Source of the DNA: Flammeovirgaceae bacterium 311
Lineage (GTDB): Bacteria; Bacteroidota; Bacteroidia; Cytophagales; Cyclobacteriaceae
Assembly (NCBI GenBank): GCA_000597885.1
Contig: CP004371.1
Location: 3,364,501 to 3,428,500, forward strand
Length of the DNA: 64,000 nt
Reading direction: 5' to 3'
Shown here: piece after piece, positions 45,277-55,200 of the stretch
Layout of the letters: every line of letters begins with the position of its first letter
Numbering within the stretch: position 1 is the stretch's first letter
Translations under genes and position numbers: made by a program
Notes under the pieces: model-generated
What the model saw: only the letters and a program-made list of their open reading frames with translations
Databases searched by the model: none
What the model was told of the DNA's origin: nothing

Positions 45277-47928
45277 CTACAAGCGAAATGATGCATCTAC
45301 CAGGTCTTTAAAAGCTTTTTGCTTGCTTACATTTTTTATGATAGGATCATCTTTTATGGCCGACCATTCTATTTTTCCTGTCTGGAAGGCTTTACGGTAT
45401 AGATCCAGCGACTCTTCTATTTTATTCTGGCTGGCCAGTACAGAGGCTTTTCCATATAGCGCCCAGGCAGCATTTTTCTCTATACTCAGGGCCTGATCAA
45501 AAGAAAGGGTTGCATCCTGGTATCTCGATTCATAAAGCTCCAGCAGGCCTTTGCTGGTAATTAACCCAACATCCTGGTTTAAAGCATTATTAAGCGACAT
45601 GGCATGCTTTATGTCCTGCAGCGCCAGTTGGTACAGCTTTAAATTTTTGTAACTATCTGCCCTGTGTACATAAGCCAGGTCAAAGTCTTTATTAACCGAA
45701 TCAATAATGTAGGTATAAATACTAATGGCGTATTCGTACTGGCCAATTGCCTGGTATGCATCTCCCAATGTCAGATATACCCAGGGGTTATCTTTAATAC
45801 TTGACTTGAGGCCTTTTTCTATATCCTTTATGGCTTTTTTATAATTCTTAAGTGCCATCTGGGCAGAACCCCGGGCAAATAGCGCTTCGGCATAGACTTT
45901 ATTAATGTCCAGAGCCTTATCCAGGCTTTCGAGTGCGCTGGTATATTGCTCTGCCATGAGTTGAGCATTTCCTAAAAAGTACCAGGCATTGGCAATTTCT
46001 TCTGCTGCATGCTCAAGCGCCTGTGCAGAGGGTGCATTAACCGCTTTACCCTCTGCCCTGCCTATCAGCTCCTTTCCTACAGGAATAAACTTCTCAAAAT
46101 CGCTTTTAGCGGCTCCATAATTTCTTTGCTGCCAGTACAACATGCCTCTTTTATAGTAGGCAAGCGAGGCCTTATTGAGAGCTATGGCTTTCGTATAGCT
46201 CTGCACAGCATTTTCGGGATCCTGGAGCTGTAGGTGCGCATCTCCTTTTTGCAGCCAGGCGCGCTCATCTTCGGGATTAAAAATAACTGCCCGTATATAA
46301 TTTTCCAGTGCACTTTTGTAATCAGCCTTCTGCATGGCCCCTTCGCCTGCGGAGGAATAAGAAGATGCAATTTTGTCAATAGCAGCTAACTGCTCTTCCT
46401 CTAAACCAATTTTCCTGGCTTTATCAAAATCATAGGCCGCAGAGCTGATGTTCTGGCTTTCTACATAGGCTAAGCCCCTGAAATAATAGGCATCGGCAAA
46501 CAGGCTGTCGTTTTCAATGGCTGCCCTGAATGCCTCAATTGCTCCCTCAGTCTGCTTTTGCTGATAAAGGATCAGGCCTTTCTCGTAATAGGGTGCTGCC
46601 AGCTTTGGGTTTTGCCTGATAGCAGCATTATAATCTTCCAGTGCTCCCTTAGGGTCACCCAGACCAGCTTTTATTTTGGCTCTTTCGGTATAATAAACAG
46701 AGGCATCCTTCAGGTAGCTGATTATCCGGGTATAATCTTCTATAGCACCCTGGGGCTGCGCAATGCGTACATAGAGATTTGCCCGGTTATCCAGTGCATC
46801 TGTAAACTGATCATCAAGCTTTATTGCCGTAGAAAAATCTCTGATAGCCGTTTGAAGCTCGTTTAGCTTTTCATAAGACCTGCCCCTGCCATAGTACAGG
46901 TAGGCGTTTTCAGGATCGCTGGCAATTGCTTCACTATAGGCTTTGATTGCTTCAACATAATCGCCTGCCCTGAACTTCTGGTCAAGAAGCTCATGCTGCT
47001 GAATAGTTTTGTTGACCTTCATGAGCCTGGCCTCTACAGCAGGTTCTTTAGGCCTTAGCTGCAGTGCCTGCTGGTAAAGTTGCCTGGCATTTTCATAATC
47101 TCTGCTGGCTTCTGCCCCTTTGGCAAGCAGGCGAATATTTTCAAAGCGCTTATCATCAAATGCTTTCCAGCTTTGCTGTATCAATGCACCGTTCACATGT
47201 TGCTCCTGCACACTTTGGGCCTCCTTTAGCTCAATTAGCTTTTGCGCAAAAGTGCCATCATCAGCAACCGAAGCATCTAATTTTACATCCTCCTGTGCCG
47301 AGGTGATGGGTGAGGCCGGATCGTAGGGAGTAATGCTGGAAATGTAGGTAACCCAACGGCCTTCTTTCTTTTCCACAATAAGCTCTGCCAAACGATCAAC
47401 AGCTTTGTAGGGGGCAACATCTTTTTTGTGCCTGCCTTTAAAGTGCACCGTATATTTTATTCTGATATACAGATAGTCCCTCTTCTTGAGGTTAGAAACC
47501 TGAAAGTCGTAGAAATCTACCGTCTCCAGCTCCGACTTAACATACATTCTGTCAAACTCACGGATGTAGTCTTCTACTCTTACAGCTAATTTATCAGTAG
47601 CATTCAAAGCAGAGGGCGCTAAATCATTTACAACCTTTACCTCTTTGGTGTAAAATAGCTTTGTACCGGGATTATTATAGGAGTTCTGGGCGGCATCTCT
47701 TAACACTGATTCTGATATGGCTGCATTTGAAATCAGGTTCAGGATGCTCTCGTAATCCACCAGCGTAAGCTGTGCCCTATATTTTATTTCTGCCTGATCC
47801 CGGAGGGTATATTGCTGAGCATAAGCAACAGTAAGCACTGAAAAAAAAGCCGTAAAAAACAGCAGCCCCTTCAGCAGGTATATTCTCAATCTTTTCGTAC
47901 GAAAAAAGTATGTTAAAACTATACTCAT
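45277..47928 (-). CDS. Large exported TPR protein
   Basis: An 883-residue protein with an N-terminal signal/anchor (about 15-36, ending VAYAQ), an unrecognised domain at about 38-220 (beta-rich, ending WVTYISSITPYDPA), and then many tetratricopeptide repeats from about 245 to 880. Clear examples are AYLYYGRGRSYEKLNELQTA and SVYYTERAKIKAGLGDPKGA. I count at least twelve. It should act outside the cytoplasm as a scaffold for protein contacts. Its place between the phosphatase gene (61-base gap) and the FHA genes suggests it belongs to the signalling set or to assembly of the secreted protein encoded upstream. Confidence 0.85.
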   Translation of the reverse strand: MSIVLTYFFRTKRLRIYLLKGLLFFTAFFSVLTVAYAQQYTLRDQAEIKYRAQLTLVDYESILNLISNAAISESVLRDAAQNSYNNPGTKLFYTKEVKVVNDLAPSALNATDKLAVRVEDYIREFDRMYVKSELETVDFYDFQVSNLKKRDYLYIRIKYTVHFKGRHKKDVAPYKAVDRLAELIVEKKEGRWVTYISSITPYDPASPITSAQEDVKLDASVADDGTFAQKLIELKEAQSVQEQHVNGALIQQSWKAFDDKRFENIRLLAKGAEASRDYENARQLYQQALQLRPKEPAVEARLMKVNKTIQQHELLDQKFRAGDYVEAIKAYSEAIASDPENAYLYYGRGRSYEKLNELQTAIRDFSTAIKLDDQFTDALDNRANLYVRIAQPQGAIEDYTRIISYLKDASVYYTERAKIKAGLGDPKGALEDYNAAIRQNPKLAAPYYEKGLILYQQKQTEGAIEAFRAAIENDSLFADAYYFRGLAYVESQNISSAAYDFDKARKIGLEEEQLAAIDKIASSYSSAGEGAMQKADYKSALENYIRAVIFNPEDERAWLQKGDAHLQLQDPENAVQSYTKAIALNKASLAYYKRGMLYWQQRNYGAAKSDFEKFIPVGKELIGRAEGKAVNAPSAQALEHAAEEIANAWYFLGNAQLMAEQYTSALESLDKALDINKVYAEALFARGSAQMALKNYKKAIKDIEKGLKSSIKDNPWVYLTLGDAYQAIGQYEYAISIYTYIIDSVNKDFDLAYVHRADSYKNLKLYQLALQDIKHAMSLNNALNQDVGLITSKGLLELYESRYQDATLSFDQALSIEKNAAWALYGKASVLASQNKIEESLDLYRKAFQTGKIEWSAIKDDPIIKNVSKQKAFKDLVDASFRL

Positions 47929-47989
47929 TGCAGTTTTAGCTTATTATGTAGCACTCAACTCCTGAAGCTCTTTTTAGCCGGTAGCGTAT

Positions 47990-48865
47990 CTACACTGATA
48001 AAAGCCCAAACAAGTTGAAAAAATTCTTTTTAGCCGGTTTTTCCAGCACCTCCAGTGCGAGTACGGTAATATTATCGTCTCCGCCTTCTTCATTGGCATA
48101 CTCGATCAGCTTTCTACCGGCATCTGCCAGTGCAGTATCCTTGGCCAGGATCTGCTCTATGGCTTTATGAGAAAGCATATTATTCAATCCATCGCTGCAT
48201 AGCAGCATACGATCGCCGGGCCCAAGGGCACAAGTGGCAAAATCGGGCTTGGGAGGTCGGTCAGGCCCTCCCAGGCTTTGTGTAATGATGTTATTATTCG
48301 GATGCACATCTGCCTCATCTGCTGTAAGCTTGCCAGCTTTTACCAGCTCCCATACCAGCGAGTGATCACTGGTAAGCAATATAAGACCTTCAGGCTTACT
48401 AAAGCGGTAGCCTCTGCTATCGCCAACCCAGGCTATTACAGCCTTCTGCGGAAAAACCCAGGCTACAACAACAGTGGTACCCATGCCTGCTGTGGATGGA
48501 TCTTCAACGGAAGCAGCAACAATAGCCTGGTGTGCCTCCATAATCGCCTCCTCCAGATAATGCTTTATCTGCTCCTCCTCCAGATGCTCTTCAATCTCCA
48601 GCGCATCAAACCTGTTCCTGATGGTTTCGACAGCTATTGCCGAGGCAACCTCTCCAGCGTTTGCACCTCCCATACCGTCGGCCACCACCAGCAAGCATCC
48701 TTTGGAAGTTAATTCGGAGGGATGATCTGTTAAACACCAGCGCTTCTGGCTTAGGTCCGGACATACAATAAAGTTATCTTCATTATGGGCCCGGCGCCTG
48801 CCCACATCGGTCATGGCCTGTATGTTTACTTTAGGTCTGTTAATAACTTCCGGCGGCAACGACAT
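47990..48865 (-). CDS. PP2C-family Ser/Thr phosphatase
   Basis: A 291-residue metal-dependent phosphatase. All key motifs are present: DVGRRRAHNEDNF (metal Asp31 and Glu30), VVADGMGGANAGE (Asp63, Gly64), GMGTTVVVAW, AWVGDSRGYRF, LLTSDHSLV, LLCSDGLNNM and GGDDNITVLAL. It is cytoplasmic and the natural partner of the kinase gene directly upstream (gap 217 bases). A TATTTTTG box at 48933-48940 may give it a separate promoter. Confidence 0.94.
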   Translation of the reverse strand: MSLPPEVINRPKVNIQAMTDVGRRRAHNEDNFIVCPDLSQKRWCLTDHPSELTSKGCLLVVADGMGGANAGEVASAIAVETIRNRFDALEIEEHLEEEQIKHYLEEAIMEAHQAIVAASVEDPSTAGMGTTVVVAWVFPQKAVIAWVGDSRGYRFSKPEGLILLTSDHSLVWELVKAGKLTADEADVHPNNNIITQSLGGPDRPPKPDFATCALGPGDRMLLCSDGLNNMLSHKAIEQILAKDTALADAGRKLIEYANEEGGDDNITVLALEVLEKPAKKNFFNLFGLLSV

Positions 48866-48932
48866 GCAAAAAAGTTTAAATACTGGTACTTCAGGAAATA
48901 GGGCAGCTACAAAATCTTATCTGGCTACACTT

Positions 48933-48940
48933 CAAAAATA
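48933..48940 (-). promoter_or_regulatory. Putative -7 box TATTTTTG for the PP2C gene
   Basis: On the minus strand TATTTTTG matches TAnnTTTG, 68 bases before the PP2C start. No clear -33 element. Confidence 0.35.
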
Positions 48941-49082
48941 ATACTGTAAAGGAACTACACTTTGCATAACACAAAACCTTTACAGCTTTCAGCTATACAA
49001 AGCTGGTATAAAACAAAATGAAATCCCAAACAGGGATTAGGGTAAGCTGCCAAAGCTCTTCAAGCCTTAACGTTTGCTTGCT

Positions 49083-50621
49083 TTACATATCCGCACTAAG
49101 CGGTTGTTTCGACAGCCTGAGCTCTGTAATCTTACTACGCTGGTCTGTTTTTATCTCTCTTACCACCACCTGGTGTGGTGAGGTGAGCAGGAGCGTCAGA
49201 AACACAGCAGCCCTGTATTCTTTTTGATTTCCGTCTGATTCATCAAGCACCCGTACAGAACCATCTGCAAAGCGGGAGAGTGTTTCCTGCTTCCAGCCAG
49301 AACGCAGCTCTCTTGAATGTTTGGGATCTGAAATCTGGTTCAGGTATTTCTGCAACTCCCGGCTTTGGACTCGTAGCTTTTCTGCCTTTGAAACAGCACG
49401 GTCCTGCTGGGTTTCTCCTTCCTGAGTAGCGCTCACGTTCTCCCTGCTGTTAGCTACCTGGTCCTTTACGACCAGTGCATCTTTATACTGCGCCAAAACC
49501 TGGTTTAGAGAATCCTGAAGCTGCTGATTTGCCTTCACCAGCTGGGTTTCCATTGTTTTTCTTTTGTCCTCTGCAGGGTCTGCAGCTTTGTTTTCTGCTG
49601 CAGGCACGGTATTTACCAATTCTGCAGCAGCACGCCCTTCTATCGTATTATCTGCCGATACATTATTAAAGTCGGTGTACAGCCAGAACCCTCCTACTAC
49701 AATAAGCAGGACTACAGCTGCAGCAGCCAGGTATGGAAGATAGCCTCTTTCTGCAGGTGCTGCTCCTGTATTTTTCTTTGGCATAAGCCACTGGCCTGTT
49801 TCCAGGTAGTGCCTGCCCCATTGCGAAATTTCTGCAGCCGTAGGCCTTTTACTCCGATCTGCCTGCATGCAGGCCTCCAGAATTTTATTCAGTTCGGCAG
49901 AGAAACTTGCAGGAAGTGCAGGCACATTTGCACCTTTTAGCAGGCACTGGCCACCGGCCCCATCCCAGGGCACTTTGTCAGTGCACATCTCGTACAAGGT
50001 AACGCCAAGCGAAAAAATATCACTGGAGGGATCGGCAGTAGGATGGCGATCAAAACGCTCTGGTGGTGCATAGGCAACCGTAAGGGTTTGTGAGCTGTCG
50101 GAGGTAGCCTTTCGCAGGGTATGCCTGAACCGGCTGCTAATGCCAAAATCTGCCAGCATATAAGCTTTCGGATTTAACAGCAAAATATTATCCGGCTTAA
50201 TATCCTGGTGAATGATGGGGGGATCCTGGTTGTGTATCTCATCCAGGGCCGACCCAATCTGGTGCATCACCAGCGCTAACTTTCTTTCGCTAAAAACGCC
50301 TTCATGCTCCAGCTCACTTGTTAGTGAGCCATAGGGGCAGTAAGGCATGATCAGGTAGGGAGAGCCTTCTGCAATATCGAAATGGCTTACCTTGAGCAGG
50401 TGAGGATGAGATAAATTATAGGTGATGGAAAACTCATTGCGAAACTGACGGAGGCCATAATCATCAAGCCCTTTATTTGGGGCATATATTTTTATTGCCA
50501 CTACAGCATCATCGGCCATCAGGTCGCTGGCCTTCCACACCTCCGAGAAGCCGCCTTCACCAATCAAATGGTCTAGTACATACCGGCCGGCGTAAATGTC
50601 GTTCTGCTTTAATACTGGCAT
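49083..50621 (-). CDS. Membrane-bound eukaryotic-like Ser/Thr protein kinase
   Basis: A 512-residue Hanks-type kinase. The domain covers about 12-275: glycine loop IGEGGFSEVWKAS, Lys44 in AIKIYAP, catalytic loop HQDIKPDNILL (Asp140; HRD changed to HQD, so activation may not depend on loop phosphorylation), metal Asp158 in ADFGIS, then YAPPERF. One membrane helix at about 295-315 leads to an outer part of about 195 residues. That part holds a coiled coil (METQLVKANQQLQDSLNQVL) and a small C-terminal domain, not PASTA repeats. It could sense state outside the membrane and signal through the phosphatase and FHA proteins. Confidence 0.93.
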   Translation of the reverse strand: MPVLKQNDIYAGRYVLDHLIGEGGFSEVWKASDLMADDAVVAIKIYAPNKGLDDYGLRQFRNEFSITYNLSHPHLLKVSHFDIAEGSPYLIMPYCPYGSLTSELEHEGVFSERKLALVMHQIGSALDEIHNQDPPIIHQDIKPDNILLLNPKAYMLADFGISSRFRHTLRKATSDSSQTLTVAYAPPERFDRHPTADPSSDIFSLGVTLYEMCTDKVPWDGAGGQCLLKGANVPALPASFSAELNKILEACMQADRSKRPTAAEISQWGRHYLETGQWLMPKKNTGAAPAERGYLPYLAAAAVVLLIVVGGFWLYTDFNNVSADNTIEGRAAAELVNTVPAAENKAADPAEDKRKTMETQLVKANQQLQDSLNQVLAQYKDALVVKDQVANSRENVSATQEGETQQDRAVSKAEKLRVQSRELQKYLNQISDPKHSRELRSGWKQETLSRFADGSVRVLDESDGNQKEYRAAVFLTLLLTSPHQVVVREIKTDQRSKITELRLSKQPLSADM

Positions 50622-50909
50622 AAAATTTTCAATAAAACCGCTGCTAGCAGCAGGCAGGCAAAAGAAAAGTAGTTTTCTGCCCCTCCTGATAACACACTAA
50701 CGCTCCGGCTTAAAGGGGCGCCCGGGAGCAGGTTAATGACGAGAATCATACCCTACAGTATACATACTGAAGATTGCAGACTATAGTTCTCCTGTACTGC
50801 CAACATAATTTTAACCCCTACCATTCCTTTGCACATCATAGAACAAGCTAATATTAAATTTAATGAAAGCTAATTAATACATTTTCAATTCATTAGATAA
50901 ATTTTGGCA

Positions 50910-52286
50910 TTAATTCCTGCGATTGTTCCTCCGCAGGAGGCCTCTTCTCTTCAGTTTCCATTTATTTGGCTTATTCTTTTTGTAAGATGGCCGTTTTACC
51001 TTCCTGTATTTGAACGTAGATTTTTTAGAGAATATAGATCTTAACCTGGACTTGCTCTTATATGCCGGACTCTCCTTTTTTGCCCTGGACTTGTAAGAAG
51101 ACATTTTCCTGTTAAACTTACGGGAACGAGCATCTGCTTTTTTGCTTGCTTTGGTTTTGAAAGCCCGTACTGCCTTGCTGTTCGACTTATATTTAATAGA
51201 AGGGCTCCTGTTTTCAAGCTTTTTCGCTGTGCTACGCTTAGCGTTATAGGCAGGCATTCTGCCTCGGTTATTCCCTACCAGGTAAGCTGCCTTTTTGCCG
51301 CTCCGCTGCAGGCGCCAGCCCAGGGTTACTTCTGCCGCATTTTGTATACCATACAAATCTTTATTGCCAAAGGGCATACTGTAGCTAACGCCCAGCAGCA
51401 TGTTCTGCCGCAGGAGTTGCATGGAAAGCATAGCCGAATGATCCGGTGAGTAGTAAATGCCCAGCCCCAGGTGCTCCTCCGATACTGTTTTCCTGGGGTT
51501 TATTCCTTTGTTAAGCTGCAGCCCCCCTACAAAATCATTGAATTTGCTCTCCTGCTGCCAATACATGTTGGTACCCAGCTCAAAAAAGGGATTGCTGATC
51601 AGCCTAAGCTGTGAATATACAATCCATTTAACAGGTTCGGCCTGGCTTTCGTCGTTTTCCAGGTAAGTAAACCTGCCTTTGTTGGCATTGATCATACCCG
51701 CCCCTACATGGAAGCGCTGCTCACCCCGCGCATCTGTCAGGTAGTAGGCTAAACCAACATTGGTTGTAAAAGCACGGCTCCGGTAGTCGTTAAAGATCTC
51801 TCCATGATCCAGGCTTGGATTGATCTGGCCATCTGCAAACTGGTTTCTGGTGGTGGCTTTGTTCCAGTCTATTTTTCTGGAAAAAAAGCCTCCCTGTACG
51901 CCACCAACCAGGTGGTGCTGGCTGCTGATCCTTACTGTATAATTGTAGCTAAGCACAGCACCTGTTGTAGAAAAAAGGTAGGCTGTGCCATTATCCTGGC
52001 GCAAAATATTCACCCCCAGCGTACCGAAGGGAACGTTACTCCTGCTGAACAGGGGAAACTGACCGCTTAAGATCATGCTGCGGGCACCAATATTTCCTGC
52101 CAGTGCCTGTTTCTGGTAATGGGCGCTTATCTGCTGATAATCATTGCCCGACATAGCCGTTGGTGCCGTTAGCTGCGGGCTCAGCCAAAAGCTTATAGGA
52201 GTAGTGTACTGCGCCAACAGATCTGTAGTGACAGCTACTATGCATACGACAGCCAGAAGGGTAAATTTGAAAAATCGCATCTTCAT
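50910..52286 (-). CDS. PorP/SprF-family outer-membrane protein with basic C-terminal tail
   Basis: PorP/SprF proteins help the type IX system secrete or anchor partner proteins with gliding-motility-type C-termini. This 458-residue protein has a signal peptide (to about LLAQ, residue 26) and a beta-barrel to about 327, with family features such as GQFPLFSRSNVPFGTLGVN and MLLGVSYSMPFGNK. The last 130 residues are unlike the family: very rich in Lys, Arg, Ser and Tyr, without clear fold. Its ATGA overlap with the giant gene upstream ties translation of both. Family barrel proteins usually end soon after the barrel, so the tail is odd. Confidence 0.87.
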   Translation of the reverse strand: MKMRFFKFTLLAVVCIVAVTTDLLAQYTTPISFWLSPQLTAPTAMSGNDYQQISAHYQKQALAGNIGARSMILSGQFPLFSRSNVPFGTLGVNILRQDNGTAYLFSTTGAVLSYNYTVRISSQHHLVGGVQGGFFSRKIDWNKATTRNQFADGQINPSLDHGEIFNDYRSRAFTTNVGLAYYLTDARGEQRFHVGAGMINANKGRFTYLENDESQAEPVKWIVYSQLRLISNPFFELGTNMYWQQESKFNDFVGGLQLNKGINPRKTVSEEHLGLGIYYSPDHSAMLSMQLLRQNMLLGVSYSMPFGNKDLYGIQNAAEVTLGWRLQRSGKKAAYLVGNNRGRMPAYNAKRSTAKKLENRSPSIKYKSNSKAVRAFKTKASKKADARSRKFNRKMSSYKSRAKKESPAYKSKSRLRSIFSKKSTFKYRKVKRPSYKKNKPNKWKLKRRGLLRRNNRRN

Positions 52287-55200
52287 CGTATTAGCGTTAC
52301 ACTTCCTGTTAATTTGGTACTGGCTGCTCCGGATGCATTTACCTCATAGACTAAAATCCAGATGTAGGAATCCTCGGGTTGGGGTTCGCCATTGATTGTA
52401 CCGTCCCAGCCCACCGCAGTTGCATCTTCCAGGCTTCTGGTTTCATAAATTAACCGGCCATGGCGGTTATATATTCGCCAATGCAGGGCCCGGAGGTTTT
52501 TGGCATGCAGCACAAAAACATCGTTCATCTGGTCGCCATTAGGCGTAAAAAGAGTAGGCAATACAGCGTATGTATTTGCCGGATTCTCCTCTGCCGCTTC
52601 GTCATTATCCTCGATGATGAGTGTTGCCACCTTTTTTTCCTCGTTAAGCCGCACACCTGCAATGGATGGATCCATGAGTTCCAGCACCACTGTTTCCTCT
52701 TCTTCTACCTCTGCATCGGCTTTTACAGCTATCCTTACTTTTTCACTGGTCGTGCCTGCTTTCAGCACCAGTTGCTCTCCCGGAGAATCATAGTCTGCGC
52801 CTGCAGTAGCGGTGCCAGATAAGCTGTAGCGGATGGTGAGGTCTGCAGGAAGGGCTTTAGATATGGCTACCTCAAAGAAGCCATCCTTGTCATCCTCTTC
52901 TGCATCTTTATCTGTAGTTACTGACAACAGCACGTCTTCCACCTCTTCATCATTATCCCTAAGCTGCATAGTGGCTGTACGTTTACTTTCATCCAGCACC
53001 ACGGCTGCTGCAGTGTTTTCAAGCGTAAGCACGATGGTTTCATTTTCTTCTACCTCTTCATCAGCTATAGGCTTTATCCTGATCTTCCCGGTGGTTGTAC
53101 CTGCTTTGAGCACCAGTTCACCCCCCGGAATTTCATAATCAACTCCTGGTGTAGCGGTACCTGTAAGGCTGTAGCGGATGGTATGATCCGTTGCCAGTGC
53201 TTTACTGACTGCTACTTCAAAGATGCCTTCATCGCTATCCTCTGCAGCATCTTTGTCTACCACTACTGACAGCAGCACATCTTCTACTATTTCCTCATCG
53301 TTATCCTTAATCTTCAGGCTTGCTGTTTGCTTACCCTCTTCCAGCAGCACATTTACTGTAGTGGGGGTTTCCAGTGCCAGCACTACCGTTTCATCTTCTT
53401 CTACTTCAGTATCTTCTTTTACTTTCACAACCACTTTTACGCTGCTCTGGCCTGCTTTCAGCACTACCTGATTTTGTTCAGGCACTGTTGTGTAATCAGT
53501 ATCTCTCTGGGCAGTGCCTGACAGCGTATAGCCAATGGTGAGGTCTGTAGTCCGCACAACAGAGCTGCTGATGATAAAGGCGCCATCTTCCGCATCCTCT
53601 GCAGCATCTTTATCTACAGCTACAGAAAGAAATACATATTCATCATCGTCCTCAATATTTAGTGTAGCTGTTTTCTTGGCATTGTCTAAAGTAATCCCTG
53701 TCAGCCCAACAGGCTGAAGCGTGAGAATCACAGTTTCATCGTCTTCTACTTCTGTGTCTGCCTCTACCTCAACCTCTACCCTAACGCTTCTCATGCCTGC
53801 CGGAAGTGTAACCTGCTGACCAGGAGAAACATAGTCTGTACCTGCTGCTGCAGTACCTGATAAGCTGTAGCTTAATGTAATATCTATTGGCAGTGCAATA
53901 GAGCTACGGATGAGAAAGTAGCCATGATCAGCATCTTCGGCTGCATGTTTACCTACGGAAACAGAAATAAAGGCGATTTGCTCATCCTCATCTTCATCAT
54001 TGTCCTTAATCTTAAGGGTTGCCACCTTCCTGGCCTCATCCAGCGACACACCTTCTATGGTGGTGGCCAGCAGTTCCAGAACTACTGTTTCTTCCTCTTC
54101 TATTTCAGTATCATCTATTACCTGAACAGGCACCTCTACATTCTGGGAGCCCTTCGGGAGTACTACCTCCAGTTTTGTAAGTGTGGTGTAATCGTTTTTG
54201 CCTGCTGTACCCGACAGCTTAAAACTAATGGCGATGTCTTGCTCCAGTACTTCTGAGGCACTAATGATAAAGCTGCCATTCTGATCCGGCTCTGCAGCAT
54301 CTCTGTCTACAGCCACGGAAAGCAGCACATCTTCTACCTCCTGTTCTTTATCGTTATCCCTGATTTTGAGCCTATCTTCTTTCTTTTTTTCATCCAGCAC
54401 TACGCCTGCTGCTGATGGTGTTTGCAGGGTGAGTATTACTGTTTCTTCTCCTTCTACCTCTTCATCTGCAATTACCTGTATTGCTACCTTTACCCGCCGC
54501 TCTCCTGCCTTGAGCACTACGGACTCACCGGGAGATACATAATCTTTGCCAGCAGTGGCAGTTCCGGAAAGGCTGTAGCCAATGGTCAGGTCTGTTGCCA
54601 GGGGTGATGACACCTGTAGCTCAAATTCTCCATCCTTATCGTCTTCTGCGGCATCTTTGGATTTCGACACCGAAAGCAGCACATCCTCCACCTCTACCTC
54701 TTCATCATTGTCTTCTATGATAAGATTGGCTGCTTTCCTGGCTTCATCTAATACTACACCTGCTGCAGTAGGAGATTGCAGCGTTAGTATTACTGTCTCC
54801 TCTCCCTCTACCTCCTCATCCGCTATGGGCGTTATTTTTATTTTCTCCTTTGTCTTGCCTGCTTTCAGCAACAGCTCATTCTCTGCTGGTTCTGTGCTGT
54901 AGTCTTTGCCTTTTTCTGCTGTGCCAGTCAAGCTATAGCGGATGGTGAGATCTGTGGCCAGTGCTTCACTTACTGCTACTTCAAAGAAACCGTCTTTGTC
55001 ATCTTCTGCTGCTGCTTTGTCTACCACTACTGACAGCAGCACATCTTCTACCACTGCTTCTTCGTCATTGTCCTGCAGCTGCATGGTAGCTGATTTTCCA
55101 GCCTCATCTAATATTACGCCAGCAACTGAAGGTGTCTGCAGCGTCAGTATTACTGTCTCATCTCCCTCTACTTCTTCATCAGCTACAGGCTTAATCCTGA

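Noticed and set aside
43975-50621. Type VI secretion threonine-phosphorylation module
   Set aside because: Kinase, PP2C and FHA are present, but no type VI structural gene (sheath, Hcp, VgrG, TssJLM) is in the window; the neighbours are type IX-related.
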